DNA from: Chrysemys picta bellii
Taxonomy: Eukaryota; Chordata; Testudines; Emydidae
Direction of reading: 5' to 3'
Assembly: GCF_011386835.1 (NCBI RefSeq)
Contig: NC_088791.1
Span: 51,975,498-52,039,497 of the forward strand
DNA length: 64,000 bases
This document shows, one piece after another, positions 9,817-19,905 of the stretch. A program made the position numbers and the translations under genes. Each line of letters opens with the position of its first letter. Positions within the stretch are counted from its first letter, which is position 1. Under the pieces are notes generated by a model. It saw only the letters and a program-made list of their open reading frames with translations. It was not told the origin of the DNA and ran no database searches.

Positions 9817-10817
9817 GCAGTAGGAAGCCCTCAACACGGACCACATACTTGGCCAAGTGGAAGCGGTTCTCCTGTTGGTGCGAACAGCGAGCCACGTCCC
9901 CGTTGCACGCACCTATCCCTCTCATTTTGGAATATCTCCTCTCCCTAAAACAGCACGGGTTGGCGATATCTTCAATTAGAGTTCACCTGGCCGCTATATC
10001 GGCCTTCCATCCAGGGGAACTCGCGTCCTCGGTATTCTCTAACCCGATGGTCGTTAGATTCCTCAAGGGCTTAGACCGGATGTACCCACAACAACGTCAC
10101 CCCGTTCCGACGTGGGACCTCAACCTGGTTCTCTCCAAGCTCACAGGTCCTCCATTCGAGCCACTGGCCACCTGTTCACTTCTGTACCTGTCCTGGAAGA
10201 CAGCCTTCCTCGTAGCCATCACCTCAGCAAGGCGCGTTTCTGAACTCAGGGCGCTTACATCCGAGCCCCCTTACACAGTTTTCCACAAGGATAAAGTGCA
10301 GCTTCGTCCACATCCTGCCTTTCTCCCTAAAGTGGTTTCTCCATTTCATATCAACCAGGATATATTTCTCCCGGTTTTTCACCCTAAACCACATGCTACT
10401 CGCCAGGATCAACGTTTGCATTCTCTGGACGTACGCAGGGCCCTGGCTTTCTATATTGACCGCACAAGGCACTTTAGAAAGACGACGCAACTCTTCGTTG
10501 CAGTGGCCGACCGAATGAAAGGCTCACCGGTCTCCTCACAACGCCTATCCTCCTGGATTACGTCTTGCATCCGGACTTGCTACGACCTGGCAGGTGTCTC
10601 AGTACCACACCTCACCGCTCACTCCACGAGGGCCCAAGCTTCCTCGACGGCTTTCCTGGCGCAAGTTCCGATCCAGGACATTTGTAGAGCTGCGGTTTGG
10701 TCGTCAGTCCACACGTTTACGGCTCACTATGCACTAGTGCAGCAGTCCAGGGACGATGCTGCCTTCGGATCAGCAGTTTTGCACACAGCAATGTCTCACT
10801 CCGACCCCACCACCTAA
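9222..10817 (+). CDS. DIRS tyrosine recombinase
   Basis: The recombinase domain lies at about 9810-10817, in the same frame as gag. It starts with a core-binding-like region (SRKPSTRTTYLAKWKRFSCW, SSIRVHLAAISAFH). The catalytic residues follow: the first Arg in ITSARRVSEL (10230-10235), the HxxR in AHSTRAQAS (His 10620, Arg 10629), and the nucleophilic Tyr in HTFTAHYAL (10728-10730). The frame is open upstream as far as 7929. ATG 9222 is the last in-frame ATG I noticed before the domain, so I use it as start, but residues before about 9780 overprint the RNase H/methyltransferase region and may be meaningless. The enzyme should join the circular cDNA to the target. All catalytic residues are present. 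The start is uncertain. Confidence 0.85.
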   Translation: MPRGHSPVGLLHRPLNPSHGIVPPWSPEHFSGPTQQVLSNARVVYPSGHHTFRLPEVGVSPDRPVCISRQQEVPRVLLPARSSPRLPLGCVSPSLERPPVLCLPSVSSGPQGTAQIAQRPGTGNSGRSSVAETTLVHHAAGTLGSDTDPASVVSGSHHAEPRPAASPRPAITPPHGVAAPWFTQAEQQCSHSVQQILLSSRKPSTRTTYLAKWKRFSCWCEQRATSPLHAPIPLILEYLLSLKQHGLAISSIRVHLAAISAFHPGELASSVFSNPMVVRFLKGLDRMYPQQRHPVPTWDLNLVLSKLTGPPFEPLATCSLLYLSWKTAFLVAITSARRVSELRALTSEPPYTVFHKDKVQLRPHPAFLPKVVSPFHINQDIFLPVFHPKPHATRQDQRLHSLDVRRALAFYIDRTRHFRKTTQLFVAVADRMKGSPVSSQRLSSWITSCIRTCYDLAGVSVPHLTAHSTRAQASSTAFLAQVPIQDICRAAVWSSVHTFTAHYALVQQSRDDAAFGSAVLHTAMSHSDPTT

Positions 10818-10832
10818 GTTGGGCTTGGGAGT

Positions 10833-10932
10833 CACCTAATGGAATGGATATGAGCAAGCACTCGAAGAAGAAAAGACGGTTACTCACCGTTGTAACTGTT
10901 GTTCTTCGAGATGTGTTGCTCATATCCATTCC
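10833..10932. repeat. Internal complementary region of the DIRS element
   Basis: 10833-10872 is the exact reverse complement of 4949-4988, and 10871-10932 is the exact reverse complement of 11118-11179. The halves share AA (10871-10872). This stores both extreme termini in circularly permuted form and serves as the template for rebuilding ends in DIRS replication. Confidence 0.95.
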
Positions 10933-10969
10933 AAACCCGCCCTCCGTCCCCACTGTCGGAGTAGCCGGC

Positions 10970-11151
10970 AAGAAGGAACTGAGGGGGCGCCGGGTCGGCT
11001 GGGGTATATATTCAGCGCCATGAAGGCGCCACTCTAGGGGGCTCCACAGCCGACCCGCCGGTGTTGCTAGGGTAAAAATCTTCCGACGATCGTGCACGCG
11101 GCGCGCACACACCTAATGGAATGGATATGAGCAACACATCTCGAAGAACAA
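10970..11151 (-). repeat. Right inverted terminal repeat of the DIRS element
   Basis: Reverse complement of the left repeat, including the TATA-like word and the conserved block around TCCGACGATCGTGCACG. About 28 bp of right-end-only sequence continues to 11179. Confidence 0.9.
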
Positions 11152-11312
11152 CAGTTACAACGGTGAGTAACCGTCTTTTTTTTCAAAACTTGCACTGCCC
11201 ATGACTGAACCGTTAAGCGCCTAGGGCAAAGTAATCATGAACAACCCATTCTTTTAATTGTTAATATTCCTGTTCTGTTAAAAATAAATGTTTAGATGTT
11301 TACAACACTTAC

Positions 11313-11889
11313 TGGCTGATCCTTCCCCAGATTCTGTGTCCGGGGTAACGGCTGGGGACGGTTGGTAGGGGATCTCTGTAAGGGTGATGAAGAGATCCTG
11401 GCTGTCGGGGAAATCAGCGTTGTGAGCGCTGCCGACTGCCTCGTCCTCCTCATCTCCTTCCTCATCTTCCCCGTCCCCTAACATGTCCGAGGAACCGGCC
11501 GTGGACAATATCCCATCCTCAGAGTCCACGGTCAGTGGTGGGGTAGTGGTGGCGGCCGCACCGAGGATGGAATGCAGTGCCTCGTAGAAACGGGATGTCT
11601 GGGGATGGGATCCGGAGCGTCTGTTTGCCTCTTTGGTCTTCTGGTAGCCTTGTCTCAGCTCCTTGATTTTCACGCGGCACTGCGTTGCATCCCGGCTGTA
11701 TCCTCTCTCTGACATGTCTTTAGAGATCTTCTCATAGATCTTTGCATTCCGTTTCTTGGAGCGCAGCTCGGAAAGCACGGACTCATCGCCCCACACAGCG
11801 ATGAGATCCAAGACTTCCCGATCAGTCCATGCTGGGGCCCTCTTTCTATTCAGAGATTGCACGGCCATCACTGCTGGAGAGCTCTGCAT
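11313..11889 (-). CDS. MYB/SANT-like Harbinger accessory protein, exon 1
   Basis: The start is the ATG at 11889-11887 (MQSSPAVMAVQ). An in-frame Met further upstream at 11976 opens a less family-like leader. Residues about 15-105 form a MYB/SANT-like DNA-binding domain of the Myb_DNA-bind_4 type: APAWTDREVLDLIAVWG, then KIYEKISKDMSERGYSR and QCRVKIKELRQGYQKTKEAN. An acidic segment follows (DGEDEEGDEEDEAVG), a common feature of this family. The exon ends at 11313 in front of a consensus donor (GTAAGTG at 11312-11306). The matching acceptor is at 4092-4091, beyond the whole DIRS insertion. The domain should bind the element's terminal DNA. Unlike the transposase, this gene shows no lesion. Confidence 0.8.
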
Positions 11890-12110
11890 CGTTGCCAGTG
11901 CTGCTGAGCTCGCCACGATGTCCAGACAGGAAATGAGATTCAAACTGGCCAGACAGGAAAAGGAATTCAAATTCAAATTTTCCCGGGGCTTTTCCTGTGT
12001 GGCTGGTCAGAGCATCCGAGCTCGCACTGCTGTCCAGAGCGTCAACAGAGTGGTGCACTGTGGGATAGCTCCCGGAGCTATTAGCGTCGATTTCCATCCA
12101 CACCTAGCCT

Positions 12111-12134
12111 AATTCGACATGGCCATGTCGAATT
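12111..12134. repeat. Perfect 24-bp palindrome near the Harbinger right end
   Basis: The sequence reads the same on both strands: AATTCGACATGG followed by its exact reverse complement. It is one of several TCGA-containing words clustered in both subterminal regions (1247-1355 and 12084-12262), candidate binding sites for the MYB-like protein or transposase. Confidence 0.6.
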
Positions 12135-12269
12135 TAGCGCTACTCCCCTCGTCAGGGAGGAGTACAGAAGTCGAATTAAAGAGACCTCTATGTCGAACTA
12201 AATAGCATTGCAGTGTGGACGGGTGCAGGGTTAATTCGATGTAACGGCGCTAACTTCGACATAAACGCC

Positions 12270-12288
12270 TAGTGTAGACCAGGCCTTA
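12270..12288 (-). repeat. Right terminal inverted repeat and TSD (TTA) of the Harbinger element
   Basis: TAGTGTAGACCAGGCC at 12270-12285 pairs with the left terminus, and TTA at 12286-12288 repeats the left target duplication. Confidence 0.92.
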
Positions 12289-12904
12289 GACAGTAAGAAG
12301 GACTGAGTTCAGATGACAGTATTCACTTGGCTCTATGCCAGGAGCAATGTGTAACTAAATAGACTAGAAACAAACCCAACTAGAAACAAACCCAGCAGAC
12401 TGTGCTCTGATTCTAAAATTTAAAAGAGCCTTGCTTATCATTTTGTTTCTCACTCTCAAGAAGTAATGAACAGTGAATTAACTCAGGCTTGGAACAAGAT
12501 TGGCTAATTAGACTTGTCTGAATAAGTTAAAAAAATAAGTATGGCAGCACAACTTGATCCCAGATATTCAAACTTGTGTGAAACAGAGGCACATAAATAA
12601 GAGACCTGATTTTCAGGGCTGCTGACCAATTGTAGCTCCCATTGAAGTCCATATGCACTCGTATATCACTTAAAAACACCCCTATAAAGAAACATGCTCA
12701 GGTTGTAGGAAATTATCTTATGGTAGTCTTAGATTTCTCATGGTGCTCCTGAAGTGTCCAGGTATTACCTAGGTTGAGTTCCAACCACAAAACTTGATGA
12801 ACCTGAACTTAATTCTTGGAATCCTGAAACACACTCTGAACTAGCATCGCAACATTATCATATTGGTTCAGTGCTGCCATTATGACATAATGTTATAACA
12901 TAAT
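12289..12904. other. AT-rich DNA, nothing recognised
   Basis: No coding potential or repeat family recognised. Confidence 0.5.
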
Positions 12905-13010
12905 AATAATACCTAACTCTTATAAAGAACATTTCATTGTTAGATCCTAAAGCACTTTACAAGGCAATCAGTATCATTGTCCCCATTTCACAGATGCTAT
13001 CACTTTTGCA
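12905..13010 (+). repeat. L3/CR1-like or CORE-SINE 3' tail relic
   Basis: AAAGCACTTTACAAGG followed by TATCATTGTCCCCATTTCAC resembles the conserved 3' segment of old amniote L3/MIR-type repeats. Short and diverged, so the family is uncertain. Confidence 0.45.
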
Positions 13011-13643
13011 GATGTGATGCATCAAATAAATCATACTTGCAAAGATTTGAGCTCAGTTTAAGGTGGAATAATTAGATAGTGTATAGATGTAGTGGGCAGG
13101 AGAATAAGACAGCAATATGGTCTGATATGAAATACTTTTTTGGGGAAGGGTATTAGGAAAGTTGTCATGTCAGGTGTCATTCTGTTGAAATAAAACTGAT
13201 GTTAAAGTAGTCTATTTCAACTGAGATGTGGCAGTCTAATATTCTCTTTTATATTAATAAATCAAATGGGATATATTGAGGGGCAATGTAATAGCTGTCT
13301 TGCAGTACATAAGCCTTTGAAGTATGAAGTGATGTGTAATGGATGTGTGATACAACACTGATAAAACTGAGATGGACTTGTCACTCTTCATCCACTTAAA
13401 ATATGTAGCTGAAAGTTTAACACAATATTGAAGGACTTACTGAAAGATAACGCATTGCTGATGCACCTATTTAGTAGGCTTTACTACACATCTATCATAG
13501 GTGACTAGCAGTCATTCACCTTAAGGTGTGGAGTTGAAGAACCTATTTAAAAACTCAAAATGTACAAGTGTCATGACGGCGTACGTTTTATCTGGAAGCA
13601 TGGTAGAAGTGGAGAACAACATCCCAACGAATGGGGATGCTCT
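13011..13643. other. AT-rich DNA, nothing recognised
   Basis: Only short, motif-free open frames. Confidence 0.5.
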
Positions 13644-13671
13644 TTGTGTGTGTGTGTGTGTGTGTGTGTGT
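13644..13671 (+). repeat. (TG)n microsatellite
   Basis: About 14 TG units, uninterrupted. Confidence 0.9.
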
Positions 13672-14494
13672 ATCAGGAGTATACTGCAGTACATTGAATG
13701 AGGGGGGAGGGGAATCTATTTCCTTCATTGACATTTACTTGATGGGATACAGTCTAGAATAATATCAACCATTTTCTTAAATTGTATGTTTAATTACTTG
13801 TCTTAAAAATGTTTACAGAAGCTTAATCAATTAATTTACATGACTTAATTACTTTTTTAGTTTTATTTTAGATCAATGGAATGGTAATTTAAAGCTGACA
13901 TTCACACTGGTGTGGATGTGCCACACAAGGCTCTTGATGCAGCTTGAGTGCATGGGACAAGGGTGAGCCACCATGGCACATGGCACAGGTGCTGCATGCT
14001 GCAGAAAGAAAAGGGAAGTGGTTTGCCTGAGTACTTAATAGTGTGTTGATGGGATGGGCCAGGTAATTTGTGCTTATGCAGATCCAATAGCCCTAATATC
14101 CCCTGCAAGTGACACAGATGGGATGTGAACATCGTAGGCTGGAGTATTGTCTCAGGGTATACAGTGTTGCAGCTCCGCATCCTTGTCCCATTTTAGAGGC
14201 TCAGCTTTCACCTCCAAATCATCCATTAATTTCACCCAGAATGAATAACTCAAAATAATTATTCTCGGTAAAGTAGAATATCCATTATTTTTTCTTTATA
14301 TATGATTCGCGCTTAATCACTTTTTCTTTATATATTGTGTATCATTAAATATCAAAATCTAATATTGAAATAATGCATCTTAAAAGTCCAGAATTCATTA
14401 AACTGAGAGTTGAGGCTAACTCTTAGTCCCTTACGTATCCCACTGTGCATAGCTGTAGCATCTGGTAGCACAGATAATAAAGCGAGAACTCAGC
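13672..14494. other. AT-rich DNA, nothing recognised
   Basis: A 92-codon minus-strand frame at 13902-14180 has no recognisable motif; otherwise nothing is seen. Confidence 0.45.
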
Positions 14495-14690
14495 TTTAGG
14501 GAACCGGATAGCTCAGGAGACTATTAATGGGGTATATGGAGCCTTTAGCTCTGGTTCAAATCAGTAGTAGTGGGAACTTACCTGTGTAAAATGACTTGAT
14601 CTCAACTCTGACTTGAATGGACATGGAAAATGCACTACTTTCTGAACCTTGGCATGAATTCCTTCAAGTTGGGATTAAAGCACATTTGTG
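14495..14690 (+). repeat. tRNA-derived SINE candidate
   Basis: GGATAGCTCAGGAG resembles a polymerase III A box, and CTCTGGTTCAAATC about 45 bp later resembles a B box. A unique-looking 3' body follows. The spacing and order fit a tRNA-derived SINE head, but the rest is diverged and the family is not identified. Confidence 0.4.
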
Positions 14691-14991
14691 AGGTAGCATA
14701 AGTAAGCTTTGTCTGTCCTGTATTGTTTTGGTTAAATAGGAGACTTCTGGGCCTGATCTTTATTTACACAAAAAGGCCTCAAAGCTAGTATAAATGTAAT
14801 TTAAGCCCATTTTAAGTCCCCTTGCACTGCCAGAGTGTCTCCAAAGCCATTTTTTCAGTATCTTGGATGAAAAATGAAATTCACTAACAAACGATTAATA
14901 TTTGAAACAACAAAGAAACCCTCATAGATCTATCTTCTTTTGGCATGTTTTGTGACATTTCAGAAGCGTTCAATGAAGTTAAAGCTTTACA

Positions 14992-15004
14992 AACAAAGTC
15001 CCAC

Positions 15005-15094
<90 letters not shown>

Positions 15095-15125
15095 GTGGGA
15101 CTTTGTTATATATATATATATATAA
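14992..15125. repeat. (TA)n palindrome with unique 17-bp arms
   Basis: AACAAAGTCCCACATTA at 14992-15008 is exactly the reverse complement of 15091-15107. The roughly 80 bp between is pure alternating TA, itself self-complementary, so 14992-15107 is one near-perfect palindrome of 116 bp. A further (TA)n follows to 15124. Confidence 0.9.
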
Positions 15126-15126
15126 A

Positions 15127-16109
15127 AAAAAAATCTTTATGTATTCCATATTTTGCCAAAGTGTTAGATTTGGTCATTAGGAACTAATGTCCTGTAAATT
15201 CCAGAAGGCAAATCTAATGTTATCTGTAACACAGGGCATATTCAAACAGCTGTTTATTGGAGAGCAGTGGACCACAGAATATGCCTCTGGTGTCCAGACA
15301 TAAAATGATCCTGTGCAAGTTGAAAATACACTTCAGTCTATGCTTGATTCTAAATGAAGCACAACCAAAACATTTTGCTATAATGGTGGGTCTCAGCAGC
15401 ACTTTTTTGTATGCCTGAAATTAATTATTTTGTGGACGTGATAGTGTCAGCCATGCAAAGGAAATAATTAAATCCCAGTTTGATCATTAATTCACATTCT
15501 TATTGTGATCACCTATTGAAAAATGTAATTGTCTCAATTTCTGTGCTTTTAGTTGATAATTGTTAATTTTCGAACAAGCTAATGTTGAGTAAAGTACATG
15601 ATACTGGCAAATGAAAAAGATCTTGCATTACGTAAGAATTGCTGCAGAGAAGACACAAACAGTCTGAAAAGTGAACAACCACGTGCTGTGAAAATATTCA
15701 ATACATATCTCTTCTACCGCTGTAAGGATTTTCAGCTCGGTTGATTTTAACCAAAGATAATATTCCAAATTCTGGAAGCAAGGATAAACTGCAGTGTGGT
15801 GAGGCATTAGGATATTAAAATACCAAATTACATTATCTTATTGCTTTAATATAGGCTGTATGGTGTTTAGAAGAAAATATTTTTCCCTTCTGTTTTTGTT
15901 TATTTGAAAATAGTCTAAGGCTTTAATGCAGTTTAGTGACACAGTTAAAATAAGGTTTTGTTCTGACTCCACTGTAAGATAAAAGAGTTTTAACCATGTT
16001 GGGGGACTAACGTGATATAACAGGATCATGGATGATTTTAAAGTATAGACTGGACATAGTGGTATCCAATTTCTAATTGGATCTTGTTGCATTTATTCCC
16101 TCCTTATAC
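15127..16109. other. AT-rich DNA, nothing recognised
   Basis: No repeat family or coding frame recognised. Confidence 0.5.
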
Positions 16110-16276
16110 AACTAGTCTTTTGGACTTGGAGTCAAGAGATCTAGGTTCTGTTCACAGCTCTACCACTCAACTGCTGTGTGGTCTTGATCAAGTTGCTTCA
16201 GCTCTTTGTGCCTAAGTTTCCTTACCTCTCATATGGTGATAATAATACTTAGTAGAGTTGTGTAGGGACTAGAATT
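16110..16276 (+). repeat. MIR-like CORE-SINE
   Basis: The order is recognisable: TTGGACTTGGAGTCAAGAGA, then CTAGGTTCTGTTCACAGCTC, then GCTGTGTGGTCTTGATCAAG, then GTGCCTAAGTTTCCTTACCT and a TGATAATAATAC tail. This is the MIR consensus order, in plus orientation, and is an ancient amniote relic. Confidence 0.75.
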
Positions 16277-18828
16277 TACAATCTATATAACATTTCAAAT
16301 TTCTGATTTTTTTTTAAAATTCTGAATAGGAATGAAAAGCTTGGAATGCAAAATTTTCTGTGAAATGGAAATTTTAGAAAAACTTCCATTTCAGGAGAAC
16401 AGAAACAGAATTTTCAAAAAACGTTGAGTGGAGATCAAAAGCTGGCCAGGGAGCTGAGTAACCCAGGAAACTAGGAAGCTTGGGATCCTGCTAGCCAGGT
16501 GGGCAAACTGAGAGCCAATGCAGCCTGGCAGCTGGGGGACTGGCTGGTGGGAGAGCTGGCAGGAAACCAAAGAAGGAAGCAAACAGGCTGGCCTTCCCGA
16601 CTTCTATTGAATCAGCATTTCCTGATGGAAATCTGTTCTGTTGGAAAATATTTAACTAGCTGTAATACTTTCTTTGTAAAGCGCATTGAGCTCTATAGAT
16701 AAAGAATGTGGTATAAGAGCTAATACTCATTCTTTTATTCTTAACTTTTTTTTGTACCTTAAATCTGTTGAGTATGTATCACTTCTGCTTTGCTTTGTTT
16801 AAAAACTGCAATGGAAAAAAGATCTAAAAAATGCACTGTAAGGAAAGATTTTGCATAGGTAGACAACGGAATAGGGGATCAGTTAGGTCTCTTCCTTCTA
16901 TAACTTTTGTCTGATTCTATGAATAAAATCAATTGCTGAAATTTATTTACCTGTATCATTCTGAAAAAAACAAGAAACATAACAAAGAGAAAGCAACCTC
17001 AGAATTTAAACATCCAGTTTCCAAACCAAGTTTTGTGACCTTCTCCCAACTACACAAACTAATTAGTAAAGGAAAAATATAGCTTTCATAAACTAAATTA
17101 GCCACCTAATTGAGTTGATACAGTCCTATGACATAATCACATTAACAACAAAGCGAAACAGAGACATTTCTCTTGCTGGAGAAAACTAAACATTTTATAG
17201 GCTTTACTTAATCAGAAGCCTGTAGGTCACTGCAGGGAAAGAAGAGTTGTATTCTGCTTGTTCTGTATAGAATTAGATTATATCTGAAAACAGAAATCAC
17301 TATTAACATTTTCAGCTATTTTTAATGTTTTAAGAACTCCCCAATGAAACGTAATGGTAGTTTAACTTTATTGGTATCCCGAGCATCTTTTAATGTGTGA
17401 TCCTTGTTGCGAAGATCTTTCATTAATCTACAACTCCAGCATCAATTTCTGTTTAGTAACCATGACTACAGGAAGTCAGAAATGTCAGCTGTATTAAATA
17501 TTCTTCTGCTGCATATTTTTAAGGGGGTTATGGGAGGAGAAGGGTTTCTATTTTGTTTTTCTTAAAGAACATAATTATGTACATTTTCCACCATGATTTA
17601 CGCACCCGTGAGCAACTCCTAAACTACTCCTGTCCTTTCATCTTAAAGTAAATTGGCAAACATTGGTAAAGTATAGAAGAAAGGATTATAGTTATTGAAA
17701 ACTTTAAATAATTCACCTTCAGAATAAAAAGAAAATATATATGTTAAGCTAAAAGAAGCCAAAACCACAACCTCCAATCTAAAATGCCGAAGTATTTCAA
17801 ATTTAGGGGTGGAATGAAAGAATAATTCAGTTTTGAATCTGAACCTGCTTGCCCTTTATAATTTTGGTTCAAGTGTATAATCATAACTGTAAAGAACTTA
17901 TTTTCTGGTTCCAATTTGAATGAAGATGAAATCCTGCAAATCTTCTGACATTTCCACTGTTTTGGAGTAAAATTAATTAGAATGATTTACAAGTTTTTGG
18001 TCCTTCTGTGAAGAAAGTGGGAGATACCAGTGTTATTTTTATGAGTGTTGGGTTACAGTGGTTTCAAATACTTTACAAAACTACCTTATATCTTACAATA
18101 TTATGGGCCAAATCTTGGGGCTTGGGTGGATGATTAAAAAGGTACAATGATGTTGTAAAGCTCACTTTTACATTCTCCTGATACAAATGTGCAGGACTGG
18201 TCCCACAGTATAGGTAAGAGCATTCTGAAGACTACTCCAACTTACTCTGGCTGGTAATGGCCCCAACATGCTGAAACCAGAACTGGGAATCACTGTAGCA
18301 TAGAGCTGTCTCATCCTGTCCCCCTACACTGGCAGCAGGGAGGTGGCCTCCATAGAAATCTTTGTCATCAGATTGGAGTGATCATCCTGGGCCAGGTATA
18401 TAGATGTAATCTGCGAGGGGTGCAATGTAAAGCAGCAACACTGCAGTAGTATGTCTGGCCCCTGGTCTTTAAATTCCAGTATGCAGAGTCTAATGCCTAC
18501 ATATACCTTTCCAGGGAAAAACTCTCATGACCTGAAAAATAGTATAGATTCGAACAGCAGGGACATGGGTTTCCAGATAGATTTTTGTTGTATGTATAAA
18601 AAATGCGTCCTGCTAGACTGCAAAATCACTATAGTCCCTATTTGTACCTGCAATGGCTACCTAAAATACATTTAAATAAGTGGATCAGATCTCATGGATC
18701 TCTTCAATGTAAAAGAGTCATGAACAGTTTTCAATGTGGGTAAGTTACTGTGATGGGATAAGGGTCAGCTCCCCCTCCCCTCCACTCAGTCTAATGGTCA
18801 TTCACCCCCCCCCCCCCCACACACACTC
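16277..18828. other. Unrecognised DNA with short simple tracts
   Basis: 16277-16620 holds a small stem (GAAATGGAA and its complement near 16360-16392) and a purine-rich GC-richer patch that may be an unidentified repeat. 16620-18740 is AT-rich with nothing recognised. A C run and short CA tract lie at about 18806-18828. Confidence 0.4.
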
Positions 18829-18955
18829 ACTTGGCATGGCCCTTTAGAAGTTTGAGAGGTTTTGATATGCAAAGGAAATAAGAGGTATTGGTTGAGAGGA
18901 AATGTTTCTGGGCATAAGACATGTTTTGGAGACAGTCACTTCCTGTTTCTTTAAG
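18829..18955 (+). repeat. Direct repeat, copy 1 (LTR candidate)
   Basis: The block from TGGCATGGCCCTTTAGAAG through GTTTTGATATGCAAA and GAAATAAGAGGTATTG to CAGTCACTTCCTGTTTC recurs in the same orientation at 19782-19905 with moderate divergence. Two direct copies 0.95 kb apart could be LTRs of a shortened retroelement or an internal duplication. The DNA between has no recognisable retroviral motif. Confidence 0.4.
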
Positions 18956-19781
18956 GGCCTGGGACCAGAAGCCTGGCAGAGTGAGTTGGGCAGAAAAAAC
19001 TGGGTCACGAAGAGTTAGAATGTGGAAGAGAGAAGGTAATAAAAAAGCCCTTACTGAGAGTTGGAAGATATTGTCAGTCCCAATCAGAGTATGATGGAAA
19101 TGAAAGGATCTGTCCGAAAGAAAAAGGAAGATGAGTGTCCCCATTTGTACCAAACATATCACAGACTACTGTGCATACAAAAGGAACAACAATGGGCTTT
19201 GCTGAGTGTGCTACTAAGGGCTGTAGATAAAACAACACAATTTTTAGTCCGTGGCGGACTCTGAAAGGAGCTTGAACATAGATAATAACATCCTTAATTG
19301 AGAGGGGTATGAGTGTGTGTGCATAATGGGGGGCCCTTCTCCAAAAGATCAGGAGGTAGCCTTTACAAAGTTTAAGCAGGATGAAGTCCCAATTTTGCTG
19401 TATACATTAGAACTGGCTATAGGGACATGGTCTGAAGACCCCGAATATTGTGAATTATAATGTGCTAAGGAGTACAGTTCACCAGATGAGTGCTTGTAAT
19501 AAGAGAAGAAGGGAAAAAAAGCTTAGTTTCCTCATATTTTTGTGAAGAAGATAAGAACATTACTAAGAAATTAATGGACTTTCTTGCAGCAACCAGGCAG
19601 GAAGTACCCCCCGACTCCGCCGCCCTGCCGGAGATCATGGGCTGGTGTTAATTTTGGTTGAGCCCATCTTTTCGATATAAGTTGCTTGTGTGTAGGTGTG
19701 TGTCTGTATGACAGAGAGAGAGGTGGTAATCTGCCCCCTTAAGGGTAGTGGTGCCTAGGTATCAGCTTAGCCCCTATCACC

Positions 19782-19905
19782 TGGCATGGCCTTTAAACGT
19801 TTTAGGAGTTTTTGATATGCAAACACCTAGGAAATAAGGAATATTGATAGAGAGGAAGAAGTCCCTGGGAATAAGTAGTGTTGTGGAGAAAGTCAGTTAC
19901 TATTT
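19782..19905 (+). repeat. Direct repeat, copy 2 (LTR candidate)
   Basis: Second copy of the block at 18829-18955, with an extra CACCTAGG after TTTGATATGCAAA. The region between copies carries only motif-free short frames. Confidence 0.4.

Larger units (their letters stand above)
4949..11179 (+). mobile_element. DIRS-type tyrosine-recombinase retrotransposon, structurally complete
   Basis: The 6,231-bp element has the full DIRS architecture: inverted terminal repeats (4949-5129 and 10970-11151), a unique right extension, and an internal complementary region (10833-10932) whose two halves are perfect reverse complements of the left end (40 of 40) and right end (62 of 62), overlapping by AA. 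It encodes Gag, RT/RNase H/methyltransferase-like and tyrosine recombinase proteins, all with open frames. DIRS elements replicate through a circular DNA intermediate and insert by recombinase, so no target duplication is expected and none is seen. The perfect match between ends and internal region argues for recent insertion. Run-of-T sequence at the right end makes that border ambiguous by up to four bases. Confidence 0.93.
1214..12285 (+). mobile_element. PIF/Harbinger DNA transposon with a nested DIRS element
   Basis: The ends are near-identical inverted repeats (GGCCATGTCTACACTA at 1214 and its partner at 12285, 14 of 16 matching), flanked on both sides by TTA. A 3-bp TWA duplication is the hallmark of PIF/Harbinger elements. 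Inside lie the two genes expected of this superfamily: a DDE nuclease (plus strand, 1593-2874) and a MYB/SANT-like DNA-binding protein (minus strand, exons at 11313-11889 and 3615-4090), arranged convergently. Of the 11,072 bp, 6,231 bp are a later DIRS insertion, so the original element was about 4.84 kb. Subterminal DNA at both ends is rich in TCGA-containing words, plausible transposase binding sites. The transposase is broken, so any movement would need a nuclease supplied by another copy. Confidence 0.93.

Noticed and set aside
10697..11112. Open frames over the DIRS right terminal region (and a partner at 4986-5258)
   Set aside because: They are the inverted terminal repeats read as protein. 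The matching peptides on opposite strands only reflect the repeat.
14940..15187. Frames rich in alternating Ile-Tyr
   Set aside because: They are translations of the (TA)n tract.
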